This document shows, piece by piece, positions 24,111 through 35,765 of a stretch of 64,000 bases of DNA. Positions within the stretch are counted from its first letter, which is position 1. Each line of letters opens with the position of its first letter. Source of the DNA: Oleispira sp963851095 (GTDB lineage: Bacteria > Pseudomonadota > Gammaproteobacteria > Pseudomonadales > Oceanobacteraceae); the NCBI GenBank assembly GCA_963851095.1, contig CAWKOX010000010.1:186001-250000 (forward strand). Direction: 5' to 3'. The translations under genes and the position numbers were made by a program. Below the pieces are notes generated by a model, which did not search any database, was not told the DNA's origin, and was given only the letters and a program-made list of their open reading frames with translations.

Positions 24111-26900
24111 CTAAAGGCTGGGAGTAGTATGATCGTGCAAGAACGTAATCGCTTCAGTGCGGCTACTGACTTGTAATTTTTGGTAGATGTTTTGCAGATG
24201 GCGTTTAACAGTAGATATAGAGATTGAAAGTGATTCCGCAATGTTTTTGTTACGGTAGCCTTGGTTTATAAGGCTTAATACTTCCATTTCTCGATGGGTT
24301 AATATTTCTACTAATCCTTGATTGAGATTTTGATAGTTATCGCTATTATCAAATTGTTGTTTTACTGGGGTTGCAGATTGATTGTGGGTGATTATTGATG
24401 CCCATTTTTCACGTTCATTTATCGCTGCTAATAATAAATTACAGTATTCTGATTCGATGCCTAGTTCTAATGACTTCTGCAGCATTGGTTTTATGGTATT
24501 AGTATCTTCAATAATTAAGTTAATAAATTGAAAAGGCGCTGCGGACTCTAATGCTATTTTGAACAGCGTTAGCGCATGTGCTTCCTCTCCGAGTGACATT
24601 AAAATCTTTGCGGGTACTAAATAACAGCTGATTTTGCGTTTGTAATTACCATTGCTATGGCTTTCATGTGCAATATCTGTAAATGAGTTGCTTTCGCCCG
24701 CAGAGAGGACCATTTCACCAGCTGCCTGTATTAATTTTTCGAATAATAAACGAAAGCGGTAGCGGGTTTTATCATCTTGATTGTTATTATTAATATGCTG
24801 CAATAAAGAAAAACTATTTCCCATTTTGGAGTCTAAAAGCACACTGAGTGTTTCAGTATCTAACAAAATAGAATGATTTATTTTTATTGTGTTTTCTAGG
24901 TTAGCTTCGTATTGTTGTAGCTGATGCAAGCAAGTACGCGCTTCGTCATATCGCCCAGTGCTGGAGAGTAAATGAAATAGTGTATGATATTTATTATGTA
25001 TTGTTTCTCTTGGCTCAGTAAACTCATTAAGCATTTCTAATAGTTTATCGTAGCACTGCCAGGCTAAGTCTAGTTTATTAATCTCTAAATATAATACAGA
25101 CATTGCTGCATAAACCGATGCGCTATTAGGTAAGGTTAAATATTCCATTTTCTTTAACCAAATAATGTTTTTTTCACCGAGTGAAATAGCCTCTAATATG
25201 TTCCCTTGATGATATAAGCTATGTAATAGCCACGAAAGAGAAGAGATACAGCATTGTCCATCTTCCGCTTCTTTTGCGAGTGAAAGAGCAGTATTATTAT
25301 ATTTTGTCGCTTCCGTTATATTGTCATCTAAAAAAAAGTCAGTCCCTTTACCTAACATGATCCAGCAGTTTAGGGGAGTATTCTCTTGATAATAACGTGT
25401 CTCAAGTGATTGATTGATTATTTTTGCATTGGGAATATCACCGCTAAAACGAGCAACCTGAGCGCGTAAAATCATACTTCCCATGGTTAAGGCTGTTTTT
25501 TCTGCAGGTGAATATGCAGAGGGCTTTAGGTTCTGCTCAAAGTGATTCTCTAAGTAACCACAGTGCTTTTCTACACACTCATAATCATAAAGGTTAATAC
25601 CGATTAATGCGGCGAGCATACATAAGTGGGGTAAAGATTGAATGATGTCTTCAGGAATGCGTTCTAAAATATTAGAGACGTGATCAAAGTGGGTTACTTG
25701 CGTCAGTGAAGGGTACAGTTGGCCCATTAACTTAGAACACACTTGCCAATCTTCCAGTTTGAGGCTGAGTTCTAATGCTTCATACAAATTTCTATTATTG
25801 GTAAGCCAGTTTAATGCAACTTTGTTTTTTTGTTTTTCCTCTACTGGGCTTAAAACTCGATGCTCAGTAATCCACTGTCTGAAAAGGCTGTGTAAACGAA
25901 AACTGGGCTGGCTATGCTGTAGTGCATCGACGGTATCAGCCGCATCGGATAATGAACATGTTACTTTAGAAATGAATAAGCCTTGGTTAATCAAGGTCGT
26001 TAAAATGGCTTCGTTATCTCTAGAGTTATTAAAAGATTGACACAATTCAAGATTGAAATGGGGTACGAGACTGATATCAACGAGCAATGTTTGTATATCA
26101 TGGTTTAACTGAGAGAAGACTTCATCAAATAAAAACTCAGCCAATAAAGAGTCTTGGGTATTTGTACAATCTTCAAAGCTTATTCCCGCTTTAAGCGCGA
26201 GTCCGGTTAATTGAATTGCGGCGGCCCATCCCTCAGTTCTCATGAATAGATGCTGCAGTTGATCCTTTGAAAGCTGCAAATCTAACTTCATCTTTAAAAA
26301 GTCGGCGATGTGTTCGGCTTCAAATACTAATTCAGAAGCTTGAATAAGGTAGGCTGTTGATTTTGAACAACGATTTGGCAGCTTCAATGCGGGTATTTTT
26401 CTGGTCGTAATAACGATTTGTAACCAGTTAGGTAAATAGTCTAATAGACGATTAAAAGATGTCAGTATTAATGGATTATCGATGTATTGAAAGTCATCTA
26501 ATACAATGACAGCCCGATGAGGACGATTCCATTTACGGCCTAACTTTTCTAGGGAAGCTAATATTAGATCGCTTATTCGGCAATAATCATCAATGCAATG
26601 ATTTTCTAATATTGTTTCTGCTTCGTCACCTAAGTCATTGTCTATCTTTCTAAGGCAGTGATAGAAATAAGTCCAGAAGGAGCTGGGTAAATTATTTTGT
26701 TCATCAAGTGATAACCAATAAACGGGGTGATCTGCATACTGTAACCAATTACAGACTAAGCTGGTTTTACCATAACCCGCTGGTGCACAAATAACCGTCA
26801 AAGAAGACTTGCTGTAATGATTAAGCTTTTCGATCAGATTGCTGCGGGTAAATAAGATGCCAGAGCTTGGTATTGATAGCTTACGCTGCAATATAATCAT
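24111..26900 (-). CDS. MalT/LuxR-type large ATP-binding transcriptional regulator
   Basis: 929 residues, the size of MalT/AlkS-class LAL regulators. The N-terminal NTPase has Walker A in APAGYGKTSLV (~39-49) and a Walker-B-like VIVLDDFQYI (~127). A helical TPR-like sensor region follows (~350-840). The C-terminal LuxR helix-turn-helix (~860-920) has LTHREMEVLSLINQGYRNK and ISISTVKRHLQNIYQKL. A strong ribosome site (AAGGTGGGG) precedes ATG 26900. The gene points toward the cotH operon, 127 bases away, so it may regulate it. AlkS, the alkane regulator, belongs to the same class, but this gene is 17 kb from alkB, so I do not call it AlkS. Confidence 0.88.
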   Translation of the reverse strand: MIILQRKLSIPSSGILFTRSNLIEKLNHYSKSSLTVICAPAGYGKTSLVCNWLQYADHPVYWLSLDEQNNLPSSFWTYFYHCLRKIDNDLGDEAETILENHCIDDYCRISDLILASLEKLGRKWNRPHRAVIVLDDFQYIDNPLILTSFNRLLDYLPNWLQIVITTRKIPALKLPNRCSKSTAYLIQASELVFEAEHIADFLKMKLDLQLSKDQLQHLFMRTEGWAAAIQLTGLALKAGISFEDCTNTQDSLLAEFLFDEVFSQLNHDIQTLLVDISLVPHFNLELCQSFNNSRDNEAILTTLINQGLFISKVTCSLSDAADTVDALQHSQPSFRLHSLFRQWITEHRVLSPVEEKQKNKVALNWLTNNRNLYEALELSLKLEDWQVCSKLMGQLYPSLTQVTHFDHVSNILERIPEDIIQSLPHLCMLAALIGINLYDYECVEKHCGYLENHFEQNLKPSAYSPAEKTALTMGSMILRAQVARFSGDIPNAKIINQSLETRYYQENTPLNCWIMLGKGTDFFLDDNITEATKYNNTALSLAKEAEDGQCCISSLSWLLHSLYHQGNILEAISLGEKNIIWLKKMEYLTLPNSASVYAAMSVLYLEINKLDLAWQCYDKLLEMLNEFTEPRETIHNKYHTLFHLLSSTGRYDEARTCLHQLQQYEANLENTIKINHSILLDTETLSVLLDSKMGNSFSLLQHINNNNQDDKTRYRFRLLFEKLIQAAGEMVLSAGESNSFTDIAHESHSNGNYKRKISCYLVPAKILMSLGEEAHALTLFKIALESAAPFQFINLIIEDTNTIKPMLQKSLELGIESEYCNLLLAAINEREKWASIITHNQSATPVKQQFDNSDNYQNLNQGLVEILTHREMEVLSLINQGYRNKNIAESLSISISTVKRHLQNIYQKLQVSSRTEAITFLHDHTTPSL

Positions 26901-26966
26901 ATCCCCACCTTCGGCTCGCTAGTCCGTATTCTGTTTAAGTTTTATTATTGTTAAATCGATACTTTG

Positions 26967-27920
26967 CTAATTCAATTGATAGATAAGGTAAGCGATTAAT
27001 GCACACCAGCATAAGATACCGATGATGAAAACAATCAGAGCGGTACGTTGGTGTTCTTCTTCTCTAGGCTTAATGCCCTTTAAACGCATCGTGAGTTGAG
27101 CGGTTAAGTTAACCGAGGCAATGTTCGCGATCAGTAAAAAAGCAGCCCCTTTAGCTTCTGGATAAGCGCCTATTCCTAAACAAATGCCCAGCGTCACTGT
27201 AGGAGGAAGCAGAGCAACGGCTACCATTACACCCACTAATACCGATGATACTCCGGTTGTAATCGATAAGGCTGCGGCAGCACCAGATGCTAGTGCTAAT
27301 GCTAACCCATCAATGCCTACACTTGTTCGTGACAATAGCTCGGTGGTTAATACTAAATCAGGGTAGAAGAGTGATAGTCCCGCTGACAAGACTAAGGCAA
27401 AGATAATCCCTACCGCAAGTGTTCTTAGAGCATTAAGAATACCATTCACTTGTCCTAATGTTGTCGATAGTGATAAAGCCAAGTTAGGCCCCAAAAGTGG
27501 TGCAATTACCATCGCGCCAATAATGACCGCGACATTATTTTGTATTAAGCCAATAGCGGCCACAATGGTGCTTAAAAAGACCAGCATTAAGTAGTGACTA
27601 TCCAATTTTCCTTGAACTTTAAGTTGGCGTAATAAAGCTTCTCTAGAAATAGTCGCAGTGCTGTTGCTACTTTTGTCTTTTTCGTAAGGCAGCGCGATTT
27701 CTAATGGGTAAGCGAGAACACGAAAGTTACTTTTACCATTCATCAGCTTTTGTAAGAGGTCGAGAATTTTCTGCGACTTGGACGTATCGACTAAGATCTT
27801 AATCGCAATTTGTTTATCGTTAGAGCGGCTGATCCAATAGTCTGAGGCTTCATTTTGTTTTGCGATGCGAGTAATCGCATCTTCATTTGAGGGTGGCGCA
27901 ATAACTTCGATGGTAATCAT
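26967..27920 (-). CDS. DUF389 membrane protein (TIGR00341-like)
   Basis: 317 residues. The N-terminal ~85 residues form a small soluble domain of the kind seen in DUF389 proteins. The rest is about six membrane helices with the family segment NNVAVIIGAMVIAPLLGPNLALSLS near residue 130 (shortened key part: VIIGAMVIAPLLGPN), then VGVMVAVALLPPTVTLGICLG. The family is widespread but its function is unknown; transport or stress roles have been suggested. It stands alone, between the MalT-like regulator and the diguanylate cyclase. Confidence 0.85.
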   Translation of the reverse strand: MITIEVIAPPSNEDAITRIAKQNEASDYWISRSNDKQIAIKILVDTSKSQKILDLLQKLMNGKSNFRVLAYPLEIALPYEKDKSSNSTATISREALLRQLKVQGKLDSHYLMLVFLSTIVAAIGLIQNNVAVIIGAMVIAPLLGPNLALSLSTTLGQVNGILNALRTLAVGIIFALVLSAGLSLFYPDLVLTTELLSRTSVGIDGLALALASGAAAALSITTGVSSVLVGVMVAVALLPPTVTLGICLGIGAYPEAKGAAFLLIANIASVNLTAQLTMRLKGIKPREEEHQRTALIVFIIGILCWCALIAYLIYQLN

Positions 27921-28087
27921 AGGGTCGTCAACATAAACAAGTGTAGTGGTTGAAATAAGGTGTAGCAGAATAGCGGCGATAAATGTGAGATGAATGTTAT
28001 GGTGATACGCGAATTAAATCAAATATAGCCAGCATTATAACTGTTTTTGTATGAAAGCCTGAGATGAGTAATTTATACCGTCGAGTA

Positions 28088-30058
28088 TTAATGACTGGAT
28101 ATGGTATTTCGACCCATCGATTTAGCTTTGTATAAGCGCTCGTCTGCGATTTTGATGATGTCTTCAGGTGAATCAATATCAGCAGCCTGCACCGTTGCAA
28201 TTCCGATGCTTACCGTTACATGTTCAGCGACAGTAGAGCCAGAGTGCTCAATCTCTTGTAGAATCACGTTATTCATTACGAGTTCTGCAACGGTGTGAGC
28301 GCCTTTGTTATCAGCTTCAGGTAGTAGCAATATGAATTCCTCACCACCATAGCGAGCAGCCAGATCTGCAGGTCTTTGTGTGCATTGTACAAGTACGTTT
28401 GATAATTGTTTGAGGCATGAATCGCCCTCTTGATGCCCGTATATATCGTTATATTGCTTGAAGAAATCCACATCCAGCATTAAAAGTGATAATGAGGTGT
28501 TATTTCTTTTCATGCGCTTAATTTCATTTTGAAGAACAGAATCGAGGTGTCTGCGATTGGCGATGCCTGTCAGAGAATCTGTTAATGAAAGAATTTCAAT
28601 TCGTTTATGATCACTTACATCTATGGCAATGAAAGTGATTTCGTCAAGCGATGTCTCATAATTCCTCTCGAGTTGTGCAGAGATATTAAACCAAACTGAA
28701 TTTCCTTCGCTATCAATAAATTCAAGCTCACCTGTCCATTCTTTACCGCTACTCAAAGTCGACTGCATCTCTTGAATTTTAGTATCGTCAGCATTGAACA
28801 GTAAGTTTTGTAGTTTATTATTTATAAAGCTCTCGCGCGGGTTACTTAACGTTCGACACCATGCTTCAGAGACGCTCAAAACTTTAAGATCTAGGGATAA
28901 AACGCATGTATTTATGTATTCATTGATAACGTTTAAATGCCGAGTGGTAGATTGATTGGCCTTTTGTAATCGGGTGGTATTATCTTTAATTTTTGCCTTA
29001 AGCCGAAAGTTGTGCATCCATAGTATTAAAGCAATGGCAGCAAGTAAGGCCGAAATAATAATGGCCGCCTGTATCCATCTTCTATCGTCGCTTTTTTCCC
29101 CTAGATAGTCTTTATAGCTGATGCCAGAAAAGCTGCTATCAGCATTTACTAATTTCAGTTTTTTGTAGGTATCTGCAATACGGATGAATCGATTTGTACT
29201 GAAGTAACCAAGGTCAACGATGTTAGACTGTATCATCCTAGCGGTTGCTTCAGCTTCCTTCATTAAGTGTGCTTTACTGCCTTTGGGTGTCAGGTGTTTT
29301 ATGATCCAATCAACCATCTCCTCTTGGTTATCGAGTGCGTAGTGCCACCCTTTAATGGCTGCGCGTCTAAATGCTAATACTTGTTGCTTGTTATTTTCAA
29401 AATAACTCTCTTCGACAAACAGCATATCGCCATAAAAATCGATACCGTAGTTAGCGGGGGAAATAATATTGATCGGAATGTTCTTTTGCGGCAGAGAGAA
29501 TGCTTGATTTGTAATATAGGCCGACATCGCATCGATGTTCTGATTGATTAAGTCATCATCCTTAAATGTCTGTGGTACTTGTTCATAGTCACTGGAAGAA
29601 AGACCGACTTCAGTGAACATTGCGGTAAGCACGGCATCGTCAATATCCCGTGAAAACATGATCCTCTTACCCTTTAACTCTAATGGGTTAATGATTCCAC
29701 TGGATTTTAGCGTCAATAAAACTAAGGGAGAGTGTTGGAAAATAGTGGCGAGAACAACCGGCTTTTTACCCTGCATACGCGCTAGTACTAGGCTTGAGTC
29801 AGAAATTCCAAACTGTGCCTTACCGCTTAATACGGAATCAAGTGGAATTAGCCCCTTGTCGATTTCCCTAATGTCGACATCTAAGCCTTCAGAAGCGAAG
29901 TATCCTTGAGACTGCGCCGCATAATAGCCTGCAAATTGAAATTGATGCTTCCACTTTAATTGCAGAACAACTTTATCAGCGGCCAAGCTTAAATGCGGCA
30001 CGAATAAGAATACGAGCAGTATTAACCGTGAAAGGCTTAAATGGATATATAAAGACAC
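28088..30058 (-). CDS. Diguanylate cyclase with periplasmic NMT1/THI5-like sensor and PAS domain
   Basis: 656 residues. A signal peptide (~1-26) leads to a periplasmic solute-binding domain of the NMT1/THI5 type (~27-250, starting LQLKWKHQFQFAGYYAAQSQGYF). A membrane helix is near 332-350, then a PAS domain (~375-485) and a GGDEF domain (~490-650). The active site reads RYGGEEF, an active variant, and the inhibitory I-site RPAD precedes it by five residues, so product feedback is expected. It should make cyclic di-GMP in response to a periplasmic ligand, perhaps a pyrimidine- or thiamine-precursor-like molecule. The ligand is a guess from the family. Confidence 0.92.
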   Translation of the reverse strand: MSLYIHLSLSRLILLVFLFVPHLSLAADKVVLQLKWKHQFQFAGYYAAQSQGYFASEGLDVDIREIDKGLIPLDSVLSGKAQFGISDSSLVLARMQGKKPVVLATIFQHSPLVLLTLKSSGIINPLELKGKRIMFSRDIDDAVLTAMFTEVGLSSSDYEQVPQTFKDDDLINQNIDAMSAYITNQAFSLPQKNIPINIISPANYGIDFYGDMLFVEESYFENNKQQVLAFRRAAIKGWHYALDNQEEMVDWIIKHLTPKGSKAHLMKEAEATARMIQSNIVDLGYFSTNRFIRIADTYKKLKLVNADSSFSGISYKDYLGEKSDDRRWIQAAIIISALLAAIALILWMHNFRLKAKIKDNTTRLQKANQSTTRHLNVINEYINTCVLSLDLKVLSVSEAWCRTLSNPRESFINNKLQNLLFNADDTKIQEMQSTLSSGKEWTGELEFIDSEGNSVWFNISAQLERNYETSLDEITFIAIDVSDHKRIEILSLTDSLTGIANRRHLDSVLQNEIKRMKRNNTSLSLLMLDVDFFKQYNDIYGHQEGDSCLKQLSNVLVQCTQRPADLAARYGGEEFILLLPEADNKGAHTVAELVMNNVILQEIEHSGSTVAEHVTVSIGIATVQAADIDSPEDIIKIADERLYKAKSMGRNTISSH

Positions 30059-30139
30059 TGAAAACTCTTTTAAGAGTATGGGCTTAGTTTAATTATGGTT
30101 GAGATTATGAGTTTTACCAGTTGAGTGATAACGACATGA

Positions 30140-30174
30140 TTATTGGCGACTTCATATTAAGAAGTCGCCAATAA
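30140..30174. terminator. Perfect 14-bp hairpin after the beta-propeller gene
   Basis: TTATTGGCGACTTC at 30140-30153 is perfectly inverted at 30161-30174 around a 7-base AT loop. On the minus strand it begins two bases after the stop of the SMP-30-like gene and lies upstream of the diguanylate cyclase. Probably a terminator, although the T-run is short. Confidence 0.6.
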
Positions 30175-30175
30175 T

Positions 30176-31045
30176 TTAAAGTTTCCAGGCCGAAATTTGG
30201 CCATCCATCATCAAAGGTGAAAATAGCGTAGAGCCTGTGATGCCGATATCTGCTAAACCGGGCTTAAGAGTGAGGAGCTTTTGGCTTGTACCTTTCTCGA
30301 TTTTGAATAACTCACCGCTGATCCAGTCGCTTACATACAGAGTATCGCCTTGACGAACTAAGCCATCAAGATTCCCCAGTTTTTCTGACCCTTTCACAAT
30401 GATTAATTTGGGATTATTAATGTTCAGCCGATAAATGCTACCAGCGGTCTTGGTCGTGAAGTCAGCATTCATGCCTAAGCCCCACGAGGCCACCAGTAGT
30501 GTGCCTTGCTGCCATAATAGACCGTTAGGATGGGGGAGATCTTTATGATGAAACCACGGTGTTATTTCATCATTACTGATGCGATAAATAACACCGCCTA
30601 ATAGATCGCTAATGTACACAGTACCATCGTCGGCAATGGTAATGTCGTTGAGCATCTTAGCTTGATCAACCTGAAATTGCTTAATAATTCGCGCTTCAGC
30701 AATACTTACCTGATGCACTTGCTGCATATCGGCAATGTATAAATTATCGCCAAAGATTGCTATGCCTTTAGGAGCGTCTAAGTGACTGAGCCAGTGCTTC
30801 TTGAGAACGTTGCCATCCATCGACACCTTGCTGATATATCCTTTACCATTTAGCTCGGTCGGCTGACCGTTAATATTACTGACATAAATGGCTTTTTCTG
30901 TCGGGTTGGCCACAACGGATTCAGGTTGATCGAAACCATTAATTTCCCATAGCGGCAGTAATTCATCAGCCATTGCAGGATCGATTGTCAGTAGTGAAAG
31001 AGCGGCAAGCGTATTCAGGCTGCAGTGCTTAAACCATGTTGTCAT
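30176..31045 (-). CDS. Exported SMP-30/NHL-like beta-propeller protein
   Basis: 289 residues with a signal peptide ending near AMADE (residue ~27). The mature protein shows repeated blade motifs of a six-bladed propeller: NPTEKAIYVSNINGQ, GIAIFGDNLYIADMQQVHQV, DITIADDGTVYISDLLGGVIYRI, HPNGLLWQQGTLLVASWG and GLVRQGDTLYVSDWISGELFKI. This is the pattern of SMP-30/gluconolactonase-like and NHL proteins. Some act as lactonases; others only bind ligands, and I cannot tell which. It is divergent from an XRE regulator with only 61 bases to that gene's first possible start, which suggests the regulator controls it. Confidence 0.75.
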   Translation of the reverse strand: MTTWFKHCSLNTLAALSLLTIDPAMADELLPLWEINGFDQPESVVANPTEKAIYVSNINGQPTELNGKGYISKVSMDGNVLKKHWLSHLDAPKGIAIFGDNLYIADMQQVHQVSIAEARIIKQFQVDQAKMLNDITIADDGTVYISDLLGGVIYRISNDEITPWFHHKDLPHPNGLLWQQGTLLVASWGLGMNADFTTKTAGSIYRLNINNPKLIIVKGSEKLGNLDGLVRQGDTLYVSDWISGELFKIEKGTSQKLLTLKPGLADIGITGSTLFSPLMMDGQISAWKL

Positions 31046-31059
31046 GTGTATTTCCTTTT

Positions 31060-31089
31060 TTGTTAATATGATTGTTCGCTAATTAGAAT
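31060..31089 (+). promoter_or_regulatory. Possible promoter of the XRE regulator gene
   Basis: TTGTTA at 31060-31065 and TAGAAT at 31084-31089 are 18 bases apart, resembling sigma-70 boxes. A transcript would start near 31096, which suits the downstream GTG start at 31191 better than the ATG at 31107. Sequence resemblance only. Confidence 0.35.
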
Positions 31090-31190
31090 ATATAAATGTA
31101 TCTTTTATGCGAGATAAGACACTATGGGTATCAATAAGTGATTCTTTTTCTAAGAGCTGGTATCAAAAGGTTGTATCAAAGGGTGGTAGG

Positions 31191-31976
31191 GTGAGTTCAA
31201 TTACGGTAACTAAAGACAGTGTGACAGAGCAGAGACAGCGGTCAGGTTTGTTCGCCAGTTTGAAGCAAGTATTGAAAGCTCAGGGTTTGCGCTATAAAGA
31301 CTTGGCGGAAAAAATGAAAACTTCAGAGCCCACTATTAAACGCTTATTTGCTGAGCAGGACTGTAAGTTGAGCCGTTTGATGGAAGTGTGCGAAGCGGTA
31401 GGTATCAGTTTCACGGATTTGGTTGAATTGGCAGCTCAGCAAACGATTTGTCCAACAGAGTTATCACTTAAAACAGAGCAAGCATTGGCGTCAAAATTAG
31501 GTTTAATGTCATTTTTTATGCTGTTGGTCAGTGAATTTGATATTGACTTTATTCTTGAGAAAAACCAGTTGAGCAAGCAAGATGGGTATTTGTATTTACG
31601 TGAACTAGAGAAGTTGGGGCTGATACGATTACGGCAGGATGACTCTTATTACTTCTTAGTTAACCGACCTATTCGATGGCGTTTAGACGGGCCGCTGCAT
31701 TCAATTTTGGTCAATGTGAATCAAGGTTTTATCAAAGAATCTATTAGTCAAAATGACAGCGAAAAATATCCCTTCTATTCTGCAAGTCGTTTATTAAGCC
31801 CGAATAGTATTAAGCAGCTGACTCAGGATATCGATAATTTGTATCAGGCATTTCAGAAGCAAGCTGCGCTTGATCAGATGTTTTATCCTAGGGAAGAGTT
31901 ACTACCGTTTAAAACTGTCTTAACACTGGGAGCGTTTGATTTGGTTAAATACTTTAAAGTGCCGCCTTATTTATGA
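31191..31976 (+). CDS. XRE-family (Cro/CI-type) transcriptional regulator
   Basis: 261 residues from GTG 31191, chosen because AAAGGG lies ~8 bases upstream. An in-frame ATG at 31107 would add 28 residues but has no ribosome site. The helix-turn-helix (about residues 18-72) reads KDLAEKMKTSEPTIKRLFAEQ. The remaining ~180 residues are an unfamiliar, mostly helical domain, perhaps containing a second winged helix (GYLYLRELEKLGLIRLRQDD). Its divergent position makes the SMP-30-like gene the likely target. The ligand is unknown. Confidence 0.8.
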   Translation: MSSITVTKDSVTEQRQRSGLFASLKQVLKAQGLRYKDLAEKMKTSEPTIKRLFAEQDCKLSRLMEVCEAVGISFTDLVELAAQQTICPTELSLKTEQALASKLGLMSFFMLLVSEFDIDFILEKNQLSKQDGYLYLRELEKLGLIRLRQDDSYYFLVNRPIRWRLDGPLHSILVNVNQGFIKESISQNDSEKYPFYSASRLLSPNSIKQLTQDIDNLYQAFQKQAALDQMFYPREELLPFKTVLTLGAFDLVKYFKVPPYL

Positions 31977-32042
31977 GGTGGATTTTAAGTACATTTGTTA
32001 TTGTACCGAATGAATAATTGATCAAACCAAAGGAAATTACCC

Positions 32043-32111
32043 ATGAGTAAGCATGTACGAGATGGTGAGAATGCAGAACTCAAATGCTTCTTTGTGGTGT
32101 GCCAAGCTTAA
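32043..32111 (+). CDS. Possible 22-residue small protein
   Basis: ATG 32043 is preceded by a good ribosome site, AAAGGAAA, and reads MSKHVRDGENAELKCFFVVC plus two residues before TAA. It follows the XRE regulator by 66 bases. A strong terminator hairpin stands 110 bases downstream. I recognise no family; the short length makes it uncertain, and it could instead be the remnant of a longer gene or part of a small RNA. Confidence 0.25.
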   Translation: MSKHVRDGENAELKCFFVVCQA

Positions 32112-32220
32112 TAAAGTATCGTATTCCACGGCCGACACCTTCAACGCTCATGCAGCTTTTTGAAACCAAATCACCTAGGTCACGACTTGCTGTTGGTACT
32201 AATTGGCAATCAACACGTAT

Positions 32221-32287
32221 AAAAAAACCGCTCTCCCTTTTCATCGTTAGACTTTTGTCTTCTGAATCAAGGGAAGCGGTTTTTTTA
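32221..32287. terminator. Bidirectional rho-independent terminator
   Basis: A run of seven A precedes ACCGCTCTCCCTT, which pairs with AAGGGAAGCGGT at 32269-32280 (one bulged base) and is followed by TTTTTT. The A-run and T-run on both sides make it work in both directions: for the plus-strand transcript and for anything passing acnB on the minus strand. The loop is long (~29 bases). Confidence 0.75.
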
Positions 32288-32468
32288 AGCAATCAGTAAT
32301 CTAAATGTTTAGTATTAGTCAGATATCAGTCAGTAGAAGCCGATTAAATCGGAGAGCTACATACAAGGCTAAGCTTAGCCTTAATAAATCCACTCTTCGT
32401 CATCCATCTTTTGTGCGTCTTTCTAATCTCGTTTTCTAATATTTAATTTTAGTCACTCACTTTGCTCT

Positions 32469-32534
32469 TAAGAAAGAGCCTAGCCGACACTTAACTTAAT
32501 GCAAGTGAAGTGCTGGCTAGGTGATGCTTTCTTA
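32469..32534 (-). terminator. Long interrupted hairpin after acnB
   Basis: Arms TAAGAAAG (32469-32476) and CTTTCTTA (32527-32534) enclose a second pair, CCTAGCC (32479-32485) and GGCTAGG (32515-32521). It lies 22 bases after the acnB stop in the minus direction. It is probably a transcription terminator or a 3' stabilising structure. Confidence 0.55.
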
Positions 32535-32556
32535 CAGCATGCTCTTAAAACTGTGA

Positions 32557-35343
<2,787 letters not shown>

Positions 35344-35765
35344 AGGAATCTCTCACTCAAGTTATAATAATGACGTTCAAAAAAACTGCTTTGAGGGCCG
35401 TTTTTTTACCTTATCATCTACTCCATCCAATCGATCAAGATAGAGGTGGCTGGCCACTGTTAAGCGGAACAGCCTTAAAATTTTTCGGCCTTAGTATAAA
35501 ACATGTGGCTTGGCGCGTTAAGAAAGCCATGCCCACATTGCCCATAAATTAGTCTTATTTAGCTTATATTCGCTATTCATTAGGTGAATGTGAGTAAAAA
35601 GCAGTCATTCTTTGCCATCACTTTGCTCTAACCAACTTCTGACCCTACAGAATAGACTATGTTTTGATCATATCCATTTTCCCTCTGGACGCTGACTGAA
35701 AGCTGAGTGAGAATGGGAGTTTATAATAAACTCTATTTATGACAGCAAAAGCTGAGGATCGCCTA
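35344..35765. other. Divergent acnB-pdxB intergenic region
   Basis: About 420 bases without a credible gene. It must hold the promoters for acnB (leftward) and pdxB (rightward). A run of seven T at 35401-35407 lies in it. I could not single out promoter boxes or operators with confidence. Confidence 0.4.

Noticed and set aside
24111..26900. Naming the MalT-like regulator AlkS
   Set aside because: Same class, but 17 kb from alkB and next to an unrelated operon; class membership alone does not support the name.
32080..32299. Two opposing ~70-residue frames at 32.1 kb
   Set aside because: Both run into the strong terminator hairpin, so at most the hairpin and the 22-codon frame are credible.
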